A DNA stretch of 64,000 bases from Paraescarpia echinospica. Its lineage: Eukaryota; Annelida; Polychaeta; Sabellida; Siboglinidae. This document shows, piece after piece, positions 38,801 to 50,000 of the stretch. Position numbers and translations under genes: made by a program. The DNA is taken from positions 26,538,407 through 26,602,406 of the forward strand of contig CM034543.1 in assembly GCA_020002185.1 (NCBI GenBank). The letters run 5' to 3'. The notes beneath the pieces were generated by a model, which did no database searches, had not been told where the DNA came from, and saw only the letters and a list, made by a program, of their open reading frames with translations. Within the stretch, counting starts at the first letter, position 1; each line of letters begins with the position of its first letter.

Positions 38801-40124
38801 GGCACGGGAGGGACTTGTCGACATGGTGGAGCTCCTGGCGGGCGACGGTGGCGCCGACGTCAACATACGCGAGAACCAGGGCTGCTCGCCACTGCATGCC
38901 ACTGCGCAGCACGGTCACGTGGCCGTCGTCGAGCGCCTCCTGGCGGAAGACGCTGTCGTCGACATGCCGGACACGAACGGTTGGACGGCGCTGCACTACG
39001 CCGCACACGACGACCGCGCGGGATGTGTGACGTCACTACTGCGGGCGGGGGCGGACGTGAACGCGCAGACGAACGAGGGGTACACGGCGCTGCTTCTGGC
39101 GTCACAAAGAGGCTTCGTGGGTATCGTAAGGACGCTAGTCGACATGGGAACCGCCCGGACCGATCTGTCGGAGACGACAGGGGTCACTCCACTCCACATC
39201 GCCTGCGACCGCGGCCACGTGGCCGTCGCCGACGCCCTCATCCGTGCGGGCGCTGACGTCACGGCGATGACGCTGGACGGCATCAACGCGATCTACTTCG
39301 CAACGAAGGCCGGGCAGCGCCAACTCATACAGATGTTGATGGCGGACGGAGCTGACGTGAACGCCCACGTCGAGGACGGCTTCACGCCGCTGCACATCGC
39401 CGCGCAGAACGGAGATGACGTCATCGTCGACATCCTGTTGCACGCGCGCGCGCAAGTCGACGGTGTCGACGACGCCCAATGGACGGCGCTCTTCTTCGCG
39501 TGCCAGTACGGTCACGTGGCCACCGTGCGTCTGCTCATAGATGGCGGCACGGACGTGAACGCGCAGGGCGTCGACGGGGCCAGTCCGATCTTCCTCGCCG
39601 TGCAGAACGGCCACGTGCCGGTCATCGAAGAGCTGATCGCGGCCGGGGCTGACACCGACATCAAGACGACGGAGGGGTACACGTGTCTGTACAGCGCCTC
39701 GCAGCGCGGCGACCTCGAGGTCGTGCAGTTGCTGCTGTTCAACGGCGCCGCCGTCGACGTGGCAGAGGAGAACGGCTTCATGCCGCTACACGTCGCCTGT
39801 CTCAACGGGCACCGGAAGGTCGTCGAGTGTCTGGTTCGCGCAGGCGCAGACGTGAACCACGCGTCGAACGAGGGCGTGCGCGCGATCCAGCTCGCCGATC
39901 AGAACGGACATGCCGAGATCGTTGCCTTCCTGCGCAAACACAACGCCCGCGCCGGAAGTTACGTCACCTCGGGGAACGGGGATTCGGGGGGCGGCTGGGG
40001 CGCGTACTTCAAGGGGCTGCTGAGTCGGGCGTGGAAACAGAGCACCCGGTCCATCGAGATCACAGCACCGGAAGAGCGCAAGACCAAGAATGGCAACCAT
40101 ATTGGACCTGTTATTGAGACATAA
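32584..40124 (+). CDS. Ankyrin-repeat protein, six coding exons, 993 residues
   Basis: Exons: 32584-32814, 33039-33233, 35230-35355, 35841-35966, 36710-36954 and 38066-40124, all with AG acceptors and GT donors. The frame is unbroken across all joins (four phase-0 introns, then one phase-2). The ATG at 32584 lies 16 bases after a splice acceptor and is the first in frame. The product starts with a capping helix (residues about 10-30). About 27 ankyrin repeats of 33 residues follow, from about 43 to 930, with the T-P-L-H-x-A, N-G-H and G-A-D-V-N signatures. The C-terminal tail of about 60 residues is Gly/Ser-rich, then basic. There is no signal peptide, membrane segment, kinase, death or SOCS domain, so it is probably an intracellular protein-binding scaffold. 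The partner is unknown. The GC-rich exons contrast with AT-rich introns. Confidence 0.88.
33039..33233 (+). CDS. Ankyrin gene exon 2
   Basis: 195 nt (65 codons), starting after a poly-T tract and CCAG. It encodes almost exactly two repeats (P-M-H-Y-A-C..., T-P-L-H-F-A-C...) and ends G-V-D-V-N-V-Q before GTACTG. Phase 0 at both ends. Confidence 0.88.
33234..35229 (+). other. Ankyrin gene intron 2
   Basis: About 2.0 kb. It contains the second copy of the MITE-like family (34,066-34,370) and a C-rich run near 34,845. No further ankyrin exon is needed: exon 2 ends in G-V-D-V-N-V-Q and exon 3 begins T-R-E-G-Y-T-P-L. Confidence 0.7.
34066..34370. mobile_element. MITE-like element, copy 2
   Basis: Terminal inverted TTCCACATTGTTTCAG at 34066-34081 and CTGAAACGATGTGGAA at 34270-34285 (one mismatch), with imperfect inner arms (CCCAAATAGCG / CGTTATTTGGG). 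Internal GGTTTGCGTCAACATG, CAGCGGCGCACACTGATAC and downstream AACGCA...TTTAGGCA match copy 1 at 23.8-24.06 kb. Confidence 0.6.
35230..35355 (+). CDS. Ankyrin gene exon 3
   Basis: 126 nt (42 codons), phase 0 at both ends, from CGCCAG|ACAAGG to CTGCAG|GTGGGG. It encodes T-R-E-G-Y-T-P-L-Y...G-A-D-H...W-T-A-L-Q: one full repeat and the start of the next. Confidence 0.85.
35841..35966 (+). CDS. Ankyrin gene exon 4
   Basis: 126 nt, the same length and phase as exon 3, from CTAAAG|GCGGCT to GATCAG|GTGGGC. It encodes A-A-A-E-N-G-H...G-A-D-V-N...A-A-Q-N-G-H-D-Q and completes the repeat begun in exon 3. Confidence 0.87.
36215..36568. mobile_element. TTAA-flanked MITE in ankyrin intron 4
   Basis: TTAA at 36211-36214, then AGGTGCCTCCTCA. 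The right end is TGAGGAGGCACCT at 36556-36568, then TTAA at 36569-36572. The 13-bp termini are exact inverted repeats. At 354 bp it has no coding capacity. The first bases AGGTG resemble those of the larger TTAA element at 15,113. Confidence 0.75.
36551..36700. repeat. 30-bp tandem array made from the MITE's right end
   Basis: About five units of TTGAGGAGGCACCTTTAATAAAGCATC-type sequence at 30-bp spacing. The first contains the MITE's right terminus and its TTAA flank; later ones are diverged. The array stops about 10 bp before the acceptor of exon 5. Confidence 0.9.
36710..36954 (+). CDS. Ankyrin gene exon 5
   Basis: 245 nt, from CCGCAG|GTCGTG to AACAG|GTATGT, leaving phase 2. It encodes V-V-K-L-L-V...G-F-A-P-L-H-V-A-C...W-F-P-L-H-Y-S...G-A-D-V-N. 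The split Ser codon is completed by the first base of exon 6. Confidence 0.86.
37196..37825 (+). mobile_element. piggyBac-like remnant in ankyrin intron 5
   Basis: Imperfect inverted ends of about 33 bp: GGGGCTTTATAAATATAAAA at 37196 and the complement of GGGGCTTTGTAAATAAAAAA ending at 37825. Both continue into CCAATAATCC. The flanks TTTT/TTAG may be decayed TTAA. Inside is a 78-codon frame (37248-37484) with a Cys/His pattern C-F-H-C...C...C-K-V-C-L...H-C...H that resembles the C-terminal cysteine-rich domain of piggyBac transposases. The catalytic domain is absent, so this is an internally deleted copy. Confidence 0.6.
37248..37484 (+). pseudogene. Cysteine-rich C-terminal fragment of a transposase
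   Basis: 78 codons ending at a stop within the terminal-inverted-repeat element. Paired cysteines (C-F-H-C, C-K-V-C) with downstream His and Cys suggest a zinc-binding finger. A basic linker (R-K-K-K-R-T) lies between them. The piggyBac assignment rests on this pattern plus the TIRs, not on catalytic residues, which are missing. Confidence 0.5.
38066..40124 (+). CDS. Ankyrin gene exon 6 (about 19 repeats and C-terminal tail)
   Basis: The acceptor TTTACAG at 38065 is followed by 2,059 nt open to TAA at 40122-40124. It holds repeats 9-27 without any intron, while repeats 1-8 are spread over five small exons. Repeats with W-T-A-L at the start recur every fifth unit (see findings). The tail after about residue 930 has a Gly/Ser stretch, then Y-F-K-G-L-L-S-R-A-W-K and ends P-V-I-E-T. 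Very GC-rich, with many CpG. Confidence 0.92.
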
Positions 40125-42081
40125 TTGACGTCACCTCCGTTACGTTGCACCACGTACAGGGTGGAAACTATACCAGTGAGCATTAGTAGGACACTTGGTC
40201 GTCGTATGCCATTGTCAACAATGCTTTGCTATAGCCACAGCCGATTACTTGGACGTTCAGTTCGTTGTGTTTGCCGGACCTGTCGCCGCCGACGTATTGC
40301 ATAAGACTTACTGTACATGAAATCTAACTTCTAGAAAGAGAATGCTGACTTGGTGTACAAGAACGCAATATTTGAGTGTAAGAAAACTTATTTCTTGTAC
40401 AAGTAAACGTGTGTGCTATTAAAAACCGCCGTTGCATTCTACACGAAAGTTAACCGACTGCTGTATAGCAAACTTATTAAACTAACGTATAAGACTCACG
40501 CGCAAAACTTGTTAAAAAGTTTCGCGTAGTTATTAACCACAGTTTTTGACATCAAGTTCCTCGCATCGCAAATGCATGCTGATACATTGCATAGTTCACA
40601 CAATAACAAATGGTGTGTGCCGAATTGTAATTAAATATAAAACAATTGTGTTTTCATGCTAACCCTAATAATACGGCACCACTGGGTCTACGGGCTATGG
40701 TGGTCGGTTGACAGCGTAGTGCAGTCTGAGTAGGAACTATCGCAACATACACTAACACTAATATCGACATCGTTTTTATGTGGATTTATCCCATGGATTA
40801 ACAGCTGCCTCTAGGGTGATCGCTGAAGACTGACCCAAAAAAATAGGTTGACTTGTGTCTTGAGCTGATTTCTCTGCCCGGTTGTGACTATTGCCGCTTT
40901 CAGTTCATTCGAAAATCGTGAGAAGGTTGGCAGGAATGATCGTTTGTGGTCAGCTGAAAGTGGACTTTTCACAGCAGCTGTGTGGTGGGACGTTGGTGCC
41001 TTGGTGGCTTTTCTTACAACTGATGAACGAGATAGCATGCTCTTGAGTAAGACGATTACCGACGCAGACATTTGTGAAAACAACATTCGAAGGATATGCT
41101 TTTAATATAGAGACTGTGAATGTTACGCAGATACAATGAAGTATATATATATATATATATATATATAATGAATATAATACATATCTTGTTGTGTGTCGCC
41201 CTGTCTGTGTGTCCGCCTGATGGTTTGACTCTCGTTTATTATGTAATACGTGTGCTACTGCTGAAGTATCGCTGTTTGTGATAGTTGCGTATCTATGTAT
41301 ACGTGTGATATTTCACACTAATGAATATTACATGGTGTCGTTTGAATAGTGTCACTATCCACTAAATGCAGACTCGTGGGCCCGAATCGTGGCGAGTAGA
41401 AATTTATGCTGTCAGTTGATATATGATTATGATACAATGCAAATAAACGTTATTGAGTTAACGTTAAGCTACCACCTTGGTTTGATTTGGTGCATGTTTC
41501 TGCTCATTGTTTTGGATTGGTCAACTGATAACCAGATTCAATATAATATTTATGAACGGAACTAGTTCTCCCAGTTACATTCACACATACTTATTCACAA
41601 ATAATTGAATAACTTTATTTTCAAGCTAGAATAACGTCTTTGGAGTCCGCCTTAGTTGACATTGGCGACAGTGTGGAGTGAAGTTTATTTGCTATTTTCG
41701 GTGTCAGACCAGTCTTACACGTTCGATGAGGCCTCTGCTGCAAACGTCACAGATAATAATTGTAGCAGGTCTGTTTTGATGCTTAGCGGCAAGTTATCTA
41801 TCATTCTTCACGTGGCCTGTTGCTCAGCAAACAGCGAAGGTCCGTCAAGCCGTCATCAATGGGTGCCGAACACGTGGATCGTTCGGACATTCCATCGCAT
41901 ATTTTGTTTAAATTCTGGTCCCAAATGTTTGTCTTTGTGACAAAAACATAAGACAAATTTGATCAAGCGAGAACTGTATACGTGAAAGGTTGATTTAGTA
42001 GAGATCATGCCGCACTAGCAATGTGATATCGGTTAGAGGATTCGGGTAGGAAACAATGACCAGAGAGGGCCGGCAGCTGGT
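40125..42081. other. 3' flank of the ankyrin gene
   Basis: Candidate poly(A) signals: ATTAAA at 40630-40635 and AATAAA at 41442-41447. (TA)n at about 41,144-41,167. No further gene recognised; open frames at 40811-41105 and 41656-41940 show no domain. Confidence 0.5.
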
Positions 42082-42087
42082 GGTGTT

Positions 42088-45000
42088 AGTAGTTATAACG
42101 TTCTCCACAATACGGGTCATGACCCGAGATCAAAGGGTTTTTCGTTTTTTATAAGTAGAATTTTTGCGTTTTTTAGCAGTCAGGGGCACATTCTGAGTCG
42201 AATGGAATGTTACTTATAAAAAACTTGGAATGTTACTTATAAAAACTTGATTGACAGGTCCACTAGACCACCCAGAAGTGTTCACGAATGTGTGCTACAT
42301 CTAGTGAGTACTAATTAATTAGTCACTAATTAGCAACTAATTAGTGAATAGTTTATTCACTGGAGGGCAGCACTATTGATTATTGATTGATTATCGATTA
42401 TCGATTACGATCGATTGTTGATTGATTATCGATTATTGATGATCGATTATTGATTGATTATTGATTATCCGAGATCAAAGGGTTTTTCGTTTTTTATCAG
42501 AATGTTTGCGTTTTTTTGCAGTCAGAGCACATTCTGAGTCGAATGGAATGTTACTTATAAAAAAATTGGAATGTTACTTATAAAAAACTTGATTGACAGG
42601 TCCACGGAAGAGAGTGTGCCGACATCTAGTGACTAATTAGGTAATTAATTAGGTATTAATTAGCAACAAGTGAGTAGTGCATTCACTGGAGGGCAGCACT
42701 AGCAATATATAAAAATAGTAATGACGTGTGCGAAAGGTTATATAATGGTTAGAGTAGTGCACTAGCTAATGAATACTAATTAGTACTAATTAGTGACGTC
42801 ACTAATTAGACCACCAGAAGTGTTCACGAGCGTGAGCTGACATCTAGTGAATAAGTAGTTAATGAATTAATTAGTCATTAATTAGCAACTAAGTAGTGAG
42901 TAGTGTATTCACTGGAGGGCAGCACTTAATCGATAATCCATCAATAATCAATAATCGTAATCGATAATCAATCGGTTACTTATATAAAACAGCCTACTGA
43001 TAAAAAACGGTTGATTGACTGGTCCACGGAAGAGAGTGTGCCGACATCTAGTGACTAATTAGGTAATTAATTAGGTATTAATGAGCAACAAGTGAGTTGT
43101 GCATTCACTGGAGGGCAGCACTAGCAATAAGTAAAAATAGTAATTACCAACTAATTAGTACCAATTAGGTATACGGCGCTATGTGTGAAGTAGGAAAGCG
43201 TCATATGTAGTGAAATAGGGTACGCGTGCACTTAGATTACATTACTCGGCTGCTGCTGTGGTGGCTGGCGGCGCGAGAGATCAGCGAGGTTATCGGGCGG
43301 CCTAGTTAGGCTGTCTGGCGGTGGTATTCGCTGTCAGAATAAGCTGGTCGTATGCAAGGATGTTGTTGGCGCTTTGTGCAGCTGCAATGAATTTGTTTGA
43401 GCGTTAAGCGGGCGGAGTGCGGTTTAATGATAAAGTTGGCTGGTTGTGAGCGGAGCATTATTATGACGCTGGATTATTAGTGTGTGGAAACAGTTCTGCG
43501 CGGCGCATTTAATAACGCTGCTGGATTATTGTGTAGCGGTGGTAACAGCTGTTACTTGTATTTGGAATAAGCTGTGCAAGGATTGAATATAAGAAAGGAA
43601 ACGGTGAGATAATATAAATTTTATTGTTGGTCGTTCCTTCGCCACTGTGCTGGGACGGGCCCGAAGCCGTGCCGTTCATGTGCATCACTAGTGACGATGA
43701 AGCTGTGGCATAAAGTGCCGATTATTTTGCCTGTGGCATAAAGCCTTACATGTATGTAGTATGCTTGCGATGATACTTAATAAAACGTACGAACAAAAAC
43801 AAAACCCGCCTCTTTCGGCCTCTGCGCCATTCCAGTGCAAACAAACAAACATACGAAAAACTGCGCATGAGAGAAAAACAAACCATTGTAGAGTGAAACG
43901 TAGCGCCAAATAAATCCGCTGCCATCCAGAAAGCGAGCGGCGGTAGCATGACCGTACGAAAATCCCAGTGAGCCCCAGTTTAATGGCGGCTTCTCTGCGC
44001 CATCCCAGTGCAAACAAACAAACAAACCGCTGCTAACGGTAGTCGACATCGACAGCGCTGCCACCTGACGGCCTCTGCGCCTTCCCAGTGCAAACAAACA
44101 AACCGCTGCCACCTGACGGTAGTCGACAATAATCAATAATCGATAATCAATCAAGTGTGGTTATGAGGTAGTGACGTTTGCAATGAAATAAATACACTGT
44201 ATTGCGAATATTTGTATTTATTGTAGTTTCCTGTGCAAGCTATATGAAGTTTACAACTTCAGCTTAATAACAATGCCACCAAAAGAATGTACTTATGTGT
44301 AAGGTTTATATAGTGGTTACGTGTGAGGTGATGTAGTCAGTAGCGTCCGAAATAAAGTACACAGTGGCGCTAGCGTCGCGTAAACAATCGCGCAGGGCTC
44401 TCATACCAGATGTGGTAGTGTAGTGCTTAGGGCTCTCGTACAAGAGGTGGTCGTGTAGTGTTTTGAGCAGTGAATTCTCATACAAGAGGCGGGAGTGTAA
44501 TGGTTAGAGCAGTGGGCTCTGTTACCAGAGGTGGTAGTGTAGTGGTTAGAGCAGTGAATTATCATACCAGAGGTGGTAGTGTAGAGTTTAGGGCAGTAAA
44601 TTCTCGTACAAGAGGTGGTAGTGTAGTTGTTAGAACAGTGGCCTCTTATACTAGAGGTGATAGTGTAGTGGTTAGAGCTATCATACAGAGGTGGCAGTTT
44701 AGCGGTTAGGGCAGAAGACTCTCATACTGATGTGGTCGTGTAGTGTTTGAACAGTGCACTCTGATACCAGATGTGGTAGTGTAGTGGTTAGAGAAGCGGA
44801 CTCTCATTTGAAGAGGTGATAGTGTAGTGGCTAGGGCAGTGGACTCTCTAGTGGTTAGGGCAGAAGACTCTCGTATCAGAGGTGGTAGTGTAGTGGTTAG
44901 AGCAGTGCACTCTCAAATAGAGGTGGTAGTGTAGTGGTTAGAGCAGCGGACTCTCATTTGAAGAGGTGGTCGTGTAGTGTTCGAGCAGTGAACTCTCATA

Positions 45001-46965
45001 CCAGAGGCGGGAGTGTAGTGATTAGAGCAGTGGGCTCTCTTACCAGAGGTGGTAGTGTAGTGGTTAGAGCAGTGAATTCTCATACCAGAGGTGGTAGTGT
45101 AGTGCTTAGGGCAGTGGACTCTCGTACAAGAGGTGGTAGTGTAGTGGTTAGAGCAGTGGCCTCTTATACCAGAGGTGATAGTGTAGTGGTTAGTGCTCTT
45201 ATACATAGGTGGTAGTTTAGCGGTTAGGGTAGAAGACTCTCGTACCAGAGGTGGTAGTGTAGTGGCTAGGGCAGTGGACTCTCATACAGTGGTGGTCGTG
45301 TAGTGTTTGAGCAGTGGACGCAATTGCATTAACCTGCAATGTGTACTGCCCACTAACCTGCAAGGTATACTGCTAACTAACCCGCAAGGTATGCAAGGTG
45401 ACCGTGGGAGAACGGTGCTGGATGGGAGGTTGTTAGGCGTGGTTCAGGGGCCCCCACCCCCACAGCGGACTCTGATACCAGAGGCGGGAGTGTAGTGGTT
45501 AGAGCAGTGGGCTCTCTTACCAGAGGTGGTAGTGTAGTTGTTAAGGCTCTCATACAAGATGTGGTAGTGTAGTGCTTAGGGCAGTGGACTCTCTAGTGAC
45601 TATAATATAATCAATAATCGATGACTATATATAGCGTATGGTTATGTGCGTGGTTATGACGTATGCGTGGTTATATGTGTGGTTATGAGGTAGTGACGTT
45701 TGCAATGAAATAAATACACTGTATTGCGAATATTTGTATTTATTAGAACAGTGGCGTCTTATACTAGAGGTGATAGTGTAGTGGTTAGAGCTCTCATACA
45801 GAGGTGGTAGTTTAGCGGTTAGGGCAGAAGACTCTCATACAGATGTGGTCGTGTAGTGTTTGAGCAGTGCACTCTGATACCAGATGTGGTAATGTAGTGG
45901 TTAGAGAAGCGGACTCTCATTTGAAGAGGTGATAGTGTAGTGGCTAGGGCAGTGGACTCTCTAGTGTAGTGGCTAGGGCAGTGGACTTTCATACAGTGGT
46001 GGTCGTGTAGTGGTTAGAGCAGTGAATTGTCATACCAGAGGTGGTAGTGTAGTGCTTAGGGCAGTGAATTCTCGTAGAAGAGGTGGTAGTGTAGTGGTTA
46101 GAGCAGTGAATTATCATATCAGAGGTGGTAGTGTAGTGCTTAGGGCAGTGGACTCTCGTACAAGAGGGGGTAGTTTAGCGGTTAGGGCAGAAGACTCTCG
46201 TACCAGAGGTGGTAGTGTAGTGGTTAGAGCAGCGGACTCTCATTTGAAGAGGTGGTAGTGTAGTGGCTAGGACAGTGGACTCTCATACAGTGGTGGTCGT
46301 GAAGTGGTTAGAGCAGTGAATTTTCGTACAAGAGGTGGTAGTGTAGTGGTTAGAGCAGTGACCTCTTATACCAGAGGTGATAGTGTAGTGGTTAGTGCTC
46401 TCATACAGAGGTGGTAGTTTAGCGATTAGGGCAGAAGACTCTCGTACCAGAGGTGGTCGTGTAGTGGTTAAAGCAGTGAATTTTCATACCAGAGGTGGTA
46501 GTGTAGTGCTTAGGGCAGTGAATTCTCGTACAAGAGGTGGTAGTGTAGTGGTTAGAGCAGTGGCTTCTTATACCAGAGGTGATAGTGTAATGGTTAGTGC
46601 TCTCATACAGAGGTTGTAGTTTAGCGGTTAGGGCAGAAGACTTTCATACAGTGGTGGTAGTGTAGTGGTTAGAGCAGTGCACTCTCAAATAGAGGTGGTA
46701 GTGTAGCGGTTAGAGCAGCGGACATGCAAGGTGACCGTGGGAGAACGGTGCTGGATGGGACGTTGTTAGGCGTGGTTTAGGCCCAAAAACGCAGGAAGGT
46801 ATTTGATACTTATGTCTTAACCACTATTATGTGCTATGTGCTGACGTACATTCAGGAGCGCGCGGCGTTGAGCTACTTCTACGCCAAACGTCGCGTGCTC
46901 GACGACGGCGTCACTACGGCGCCGATACTCGTATAAACAACCTACCTAACATAAGGACTACCCCT
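42088..46965. repeat. Left inverted arm of the foldback element
   Basis: About 4.88 kb. It contains two tandem copies of the terminal block (starting near 42,132 and 42,468), then ACTAATTAG-rich DNA, a GC-rich block, the 282-bp-type block (single copy, 43.7-44.1 kb), the satellite (44.4-46.7 kb) and an inner block. It also has an extra copy (45,596-45,745) of the sequence at 44,156-44,222 inside the satellite. Confidence 0.85.
44405..46720 (+). repeat. 42-bp tRNA-half satellite, left arm
   Basis: Roughly 50 units of GGTAGTGTAGTGGTTAGAGC followed by AGTGGACTCTCATACCAGAG. TAGTGTAGTGG fits the Pol III A box pattern TRGYNNARNNG. The next part resembles a D loop and anticodon arm. No B box (GGTTCGA) is seen in the array. 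Open frames of the RAVNSHTRGGSVVV type are a by-product of the 14-codon period. Confidence 0.9.
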
Positions 46966-47065
46966 AAACGTAGGGCGTTTTGGGGCCCCGTCGTGGGGGC
47001 TACTGAACCTTTTTTATTTTACACACAAAAAAATGAATAAAAGTGGCCCCCTTAGATAGGTAGGT
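46966..47065. other. Central spacer of the foldback element
   Basis: The only sequence of the element without an inverted partner: 100 bp with GGGGCCCC, TTTTTTATTTTACACACAAA and GTGGCCCCCTTAG. No coding capacity. Confidence 0.8.
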
Positions 47066-50000
47066 AGGGGTAGTCCTTATGTTAGGTAGGTTGTTTATAC
47101 GAGTATCGGCGCCGTAGTGACGCCGTCGTCGAGCACGCGACGTTTGGCGTAGAAGTAGCTCAACGCCGCGCGCTCCTGAATGTACGTCAGCACATAGCAC
47201 ATAATAGTGGTTAAGACATAAGTATCACATACCTTCCTGCGTTTTTGGGCCTAAACCACGCCTAACAACCTCCCATCCAGCACCGTTCTCCCACGGTCAC
47301 CTTGCATGTCCGCTGCTCTAACCACTACACTACAACCTCTATTTGAGAGTGCACTGCTCTAACCACTACACTACCACCACTGTATGAGAGTCTTCTGCCC
47401 TAACCGCTAAACTACAACCTCTGTATGAGAGCACTAACCACTACACTATCACCTCTGCTATAAGAAGCCACTGCTCTAACCACTACACTACCACCTCTTA
47501 TACGAGAATTCACTGCCCTAAGCAATACACTACCACCTCTGGTATGAAAATTCACTGCTCTAACCACTACACGACCACCTCTGGTACGAGAGTCTTCTGC
47601 CCTAATCGCTAAACTACCACCTCTGCATGAGAGCACTAACCACTACACTATCACCTCTGGTATAAGAAGCCACTGCTCTAACCACTTCACTACCACCTCT
47701 TGTACGAGAATTCACTGCCCTAAGCAATACACTACCATCTCTGGTATGAAAATTCACTGCTCTAACCACTACACGACCACCTCTGGTACGAGAGTCTTCT
47801 GCCCTAATCGCTAAACTACCACCTCTGTATGAGAGCACTAACCACTACACTATCACCTCTGGTATAAGGGGTCACTGCTCTAACCACTACACTACCACCT
47901 CTTGTACGAGAATTCACTGCCCTAAGCACTACACTACCACCTCTGGTACGAAAATTCACTGCTCTAACCACTACACGACCACCACTGTGAGAGTCCACTG
48001 TCCTAGCCACTACACTACCACCTCTTCAAATGAGAGTCCGCTACTCTAACCACTACACTACCACCTCTGGTACGAGAGTCTTCTGCCCTAACCGCTAAAC
48101 TACCACCTCTTGTACGAGAGTCCACTGCCCTAAGCACTACACTACCACCTCTGATATGAGAATTCACTGCTCTAACCACTACACTACCACCTCTGGTAAG
48201 AGAGTCCACTGCTCTAACCACTACACTACCGTCTCTGGTATGAGAGTTCACTGCTCAAACACTACACAACTACCTCAGTATGAGAGCACTAACCACTACA
48301 CTACCACCTCTGGTATAATACGCCACTGCTCTAACCACTACACCACCACCTCTTGTACGAAAGTCCACTGCCCTAAGCACTACACTACCACATCTGGTAT
48401 GAGAGCCCTAACAACTACACTACCACCTCAGGTAAGAGAGCCCACTGCTCTAACCACTACACTCCCGCCTCTGGTATCAGAGTCCACTGTGGGGGTGGGG
48501 TCCCCTGAATCACGCCTAACAACCTCCCATCCAGCACCGTTCTCCCACGGTCACCTTGCATACCTTGCGGGTTAGTTAGCAGTATACCTTGCAGGTTAGT
48601 GGGCAGTACACATTGCAGGTTAATGGGCAGTATACCTTGCGTCCACTGCTCAAACACTACACGACCACCACTGTATGAAAGTCCACTGCCCTAGCCACTA
48701 CACTAGAGAGTCCAATGCCCTAGCCACTACACTATCACCTCTTCAAATGAGAGTCCGCTTCTCTAACCACTACATTACCACATCTGGTATCAGAGCTCAA
48801 ACACTACACGACCACATCTGTATGAGTGTCTTCTGCCCTAACCGCTAAACTACCACCTCTGTATGAGAGCTCTAACCACTACACTATCACCTCTAGTATA
48901 AGAGGCCACTGTTCTAACAACTACACTACCACCTCTTGTTCGAGAATTTACTGCCCTAAGCTCTACACTACCACCTCTGGTATGAGAATTCACTGTTCTA
49001 ACCACTACACTACCACCTCTGGTATGAGAGTTCACTGCTCAAAACACTACACGACCACGTCTTGTACAACAGCACTAAGCACCACACTACCACATCTGGT
49101 ATGAGAGCCCTGCGCGATTGTTTACGCGACGTTAGCGCCACTGTGTACTTTATTTCGGACGCTACTGTCTACATCACCTCACACGTAACCACTATATAAC
49201 CTTACACATAAGTACATTCTTTTGGTGGCATTGTTATTAAGCTGAAGTTGTAAACTTCATATAGCTTGCACAGGAACCTACAATAAATACAAATATTCGC
49301 AATACAGTGTATTTATTTCATTGCAAACGTCACTACCTCATAACCACACTTGATTGATTATCGATTATTGATTATTGTCGACTACCGTCAGGTGGCAGCG
49401 GTTTGGTTGTTTGCACTGGTATGGCGCAGAGGCCGTCAGGTGGCAGCGCTGTCGATGTCGACTACCGTTAGCAGCGGTTTGTTTGTTTGTTTGCACTGGG
49501 ATGGCGCAGAGAAGCCGCCATTAAACTGGGGCTCACTGGGATTTTCGTACGGTCATGCTACCGCCGCTCGCTTTCTGGATGGCAGCGGATTGTTTTGGCG
49601 CTACGTTTCACTCTACAGTGGTTTGTTTTTCTCTCATGCGCAGTTTTTCGTATGTTTGTTTGTTTGCACTGGAATGGCGCAGAGGCTGTCTTACCGTTTT
49701 TCCGCCCGTCGTCAGGTGGCAGCACCATTGATGTCGACTACCGTTATTGGCACCTTCAGTTTGTTTGTTTGTTTGCACTGGGATGGCGCAGAGAAGCCGC
49801 CATTAAACTGGGGCTCACTGGGATTTTCGTACGGTCATGCTACCGCCGCTCGCTTTCTGGATGGCAGCGGATTGTTTTGGCGCTACGTTTCACTCTACAG
49901 TGGTTTGTTTTTCTCCCATGCGCAGTTTTTCGTATGTTTGTTTGTTTGCACTGGAATGGCGCAGAGGCTGTCTTACCGTTTTTCCGCCCGTCGTCAGGTG

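Noticed and set aside
38739..39614. Antisense frames within ankyrin exon 6
   Set aside because: GC-rich repeated coding DNA leaves antisense frames open; the plus-strand ankyrin frame explains the sequence fully.
41340..41410. Possible tRNA-like sequence (GGGCCCGAATCGTGGCGAGT)
   Set aside because: Does not match the B box at enough positions and cannot be folded into a cloverleaf by eye.
44470..49104. Repeated R-A-V-N-S-H-T-R-G-G-S-V-V-V frames on both strands
   Set aside because: A 42-bp satellite is open in frame by arithmetic (14 codons). No start context and no conservation beyond the DNA repeat.
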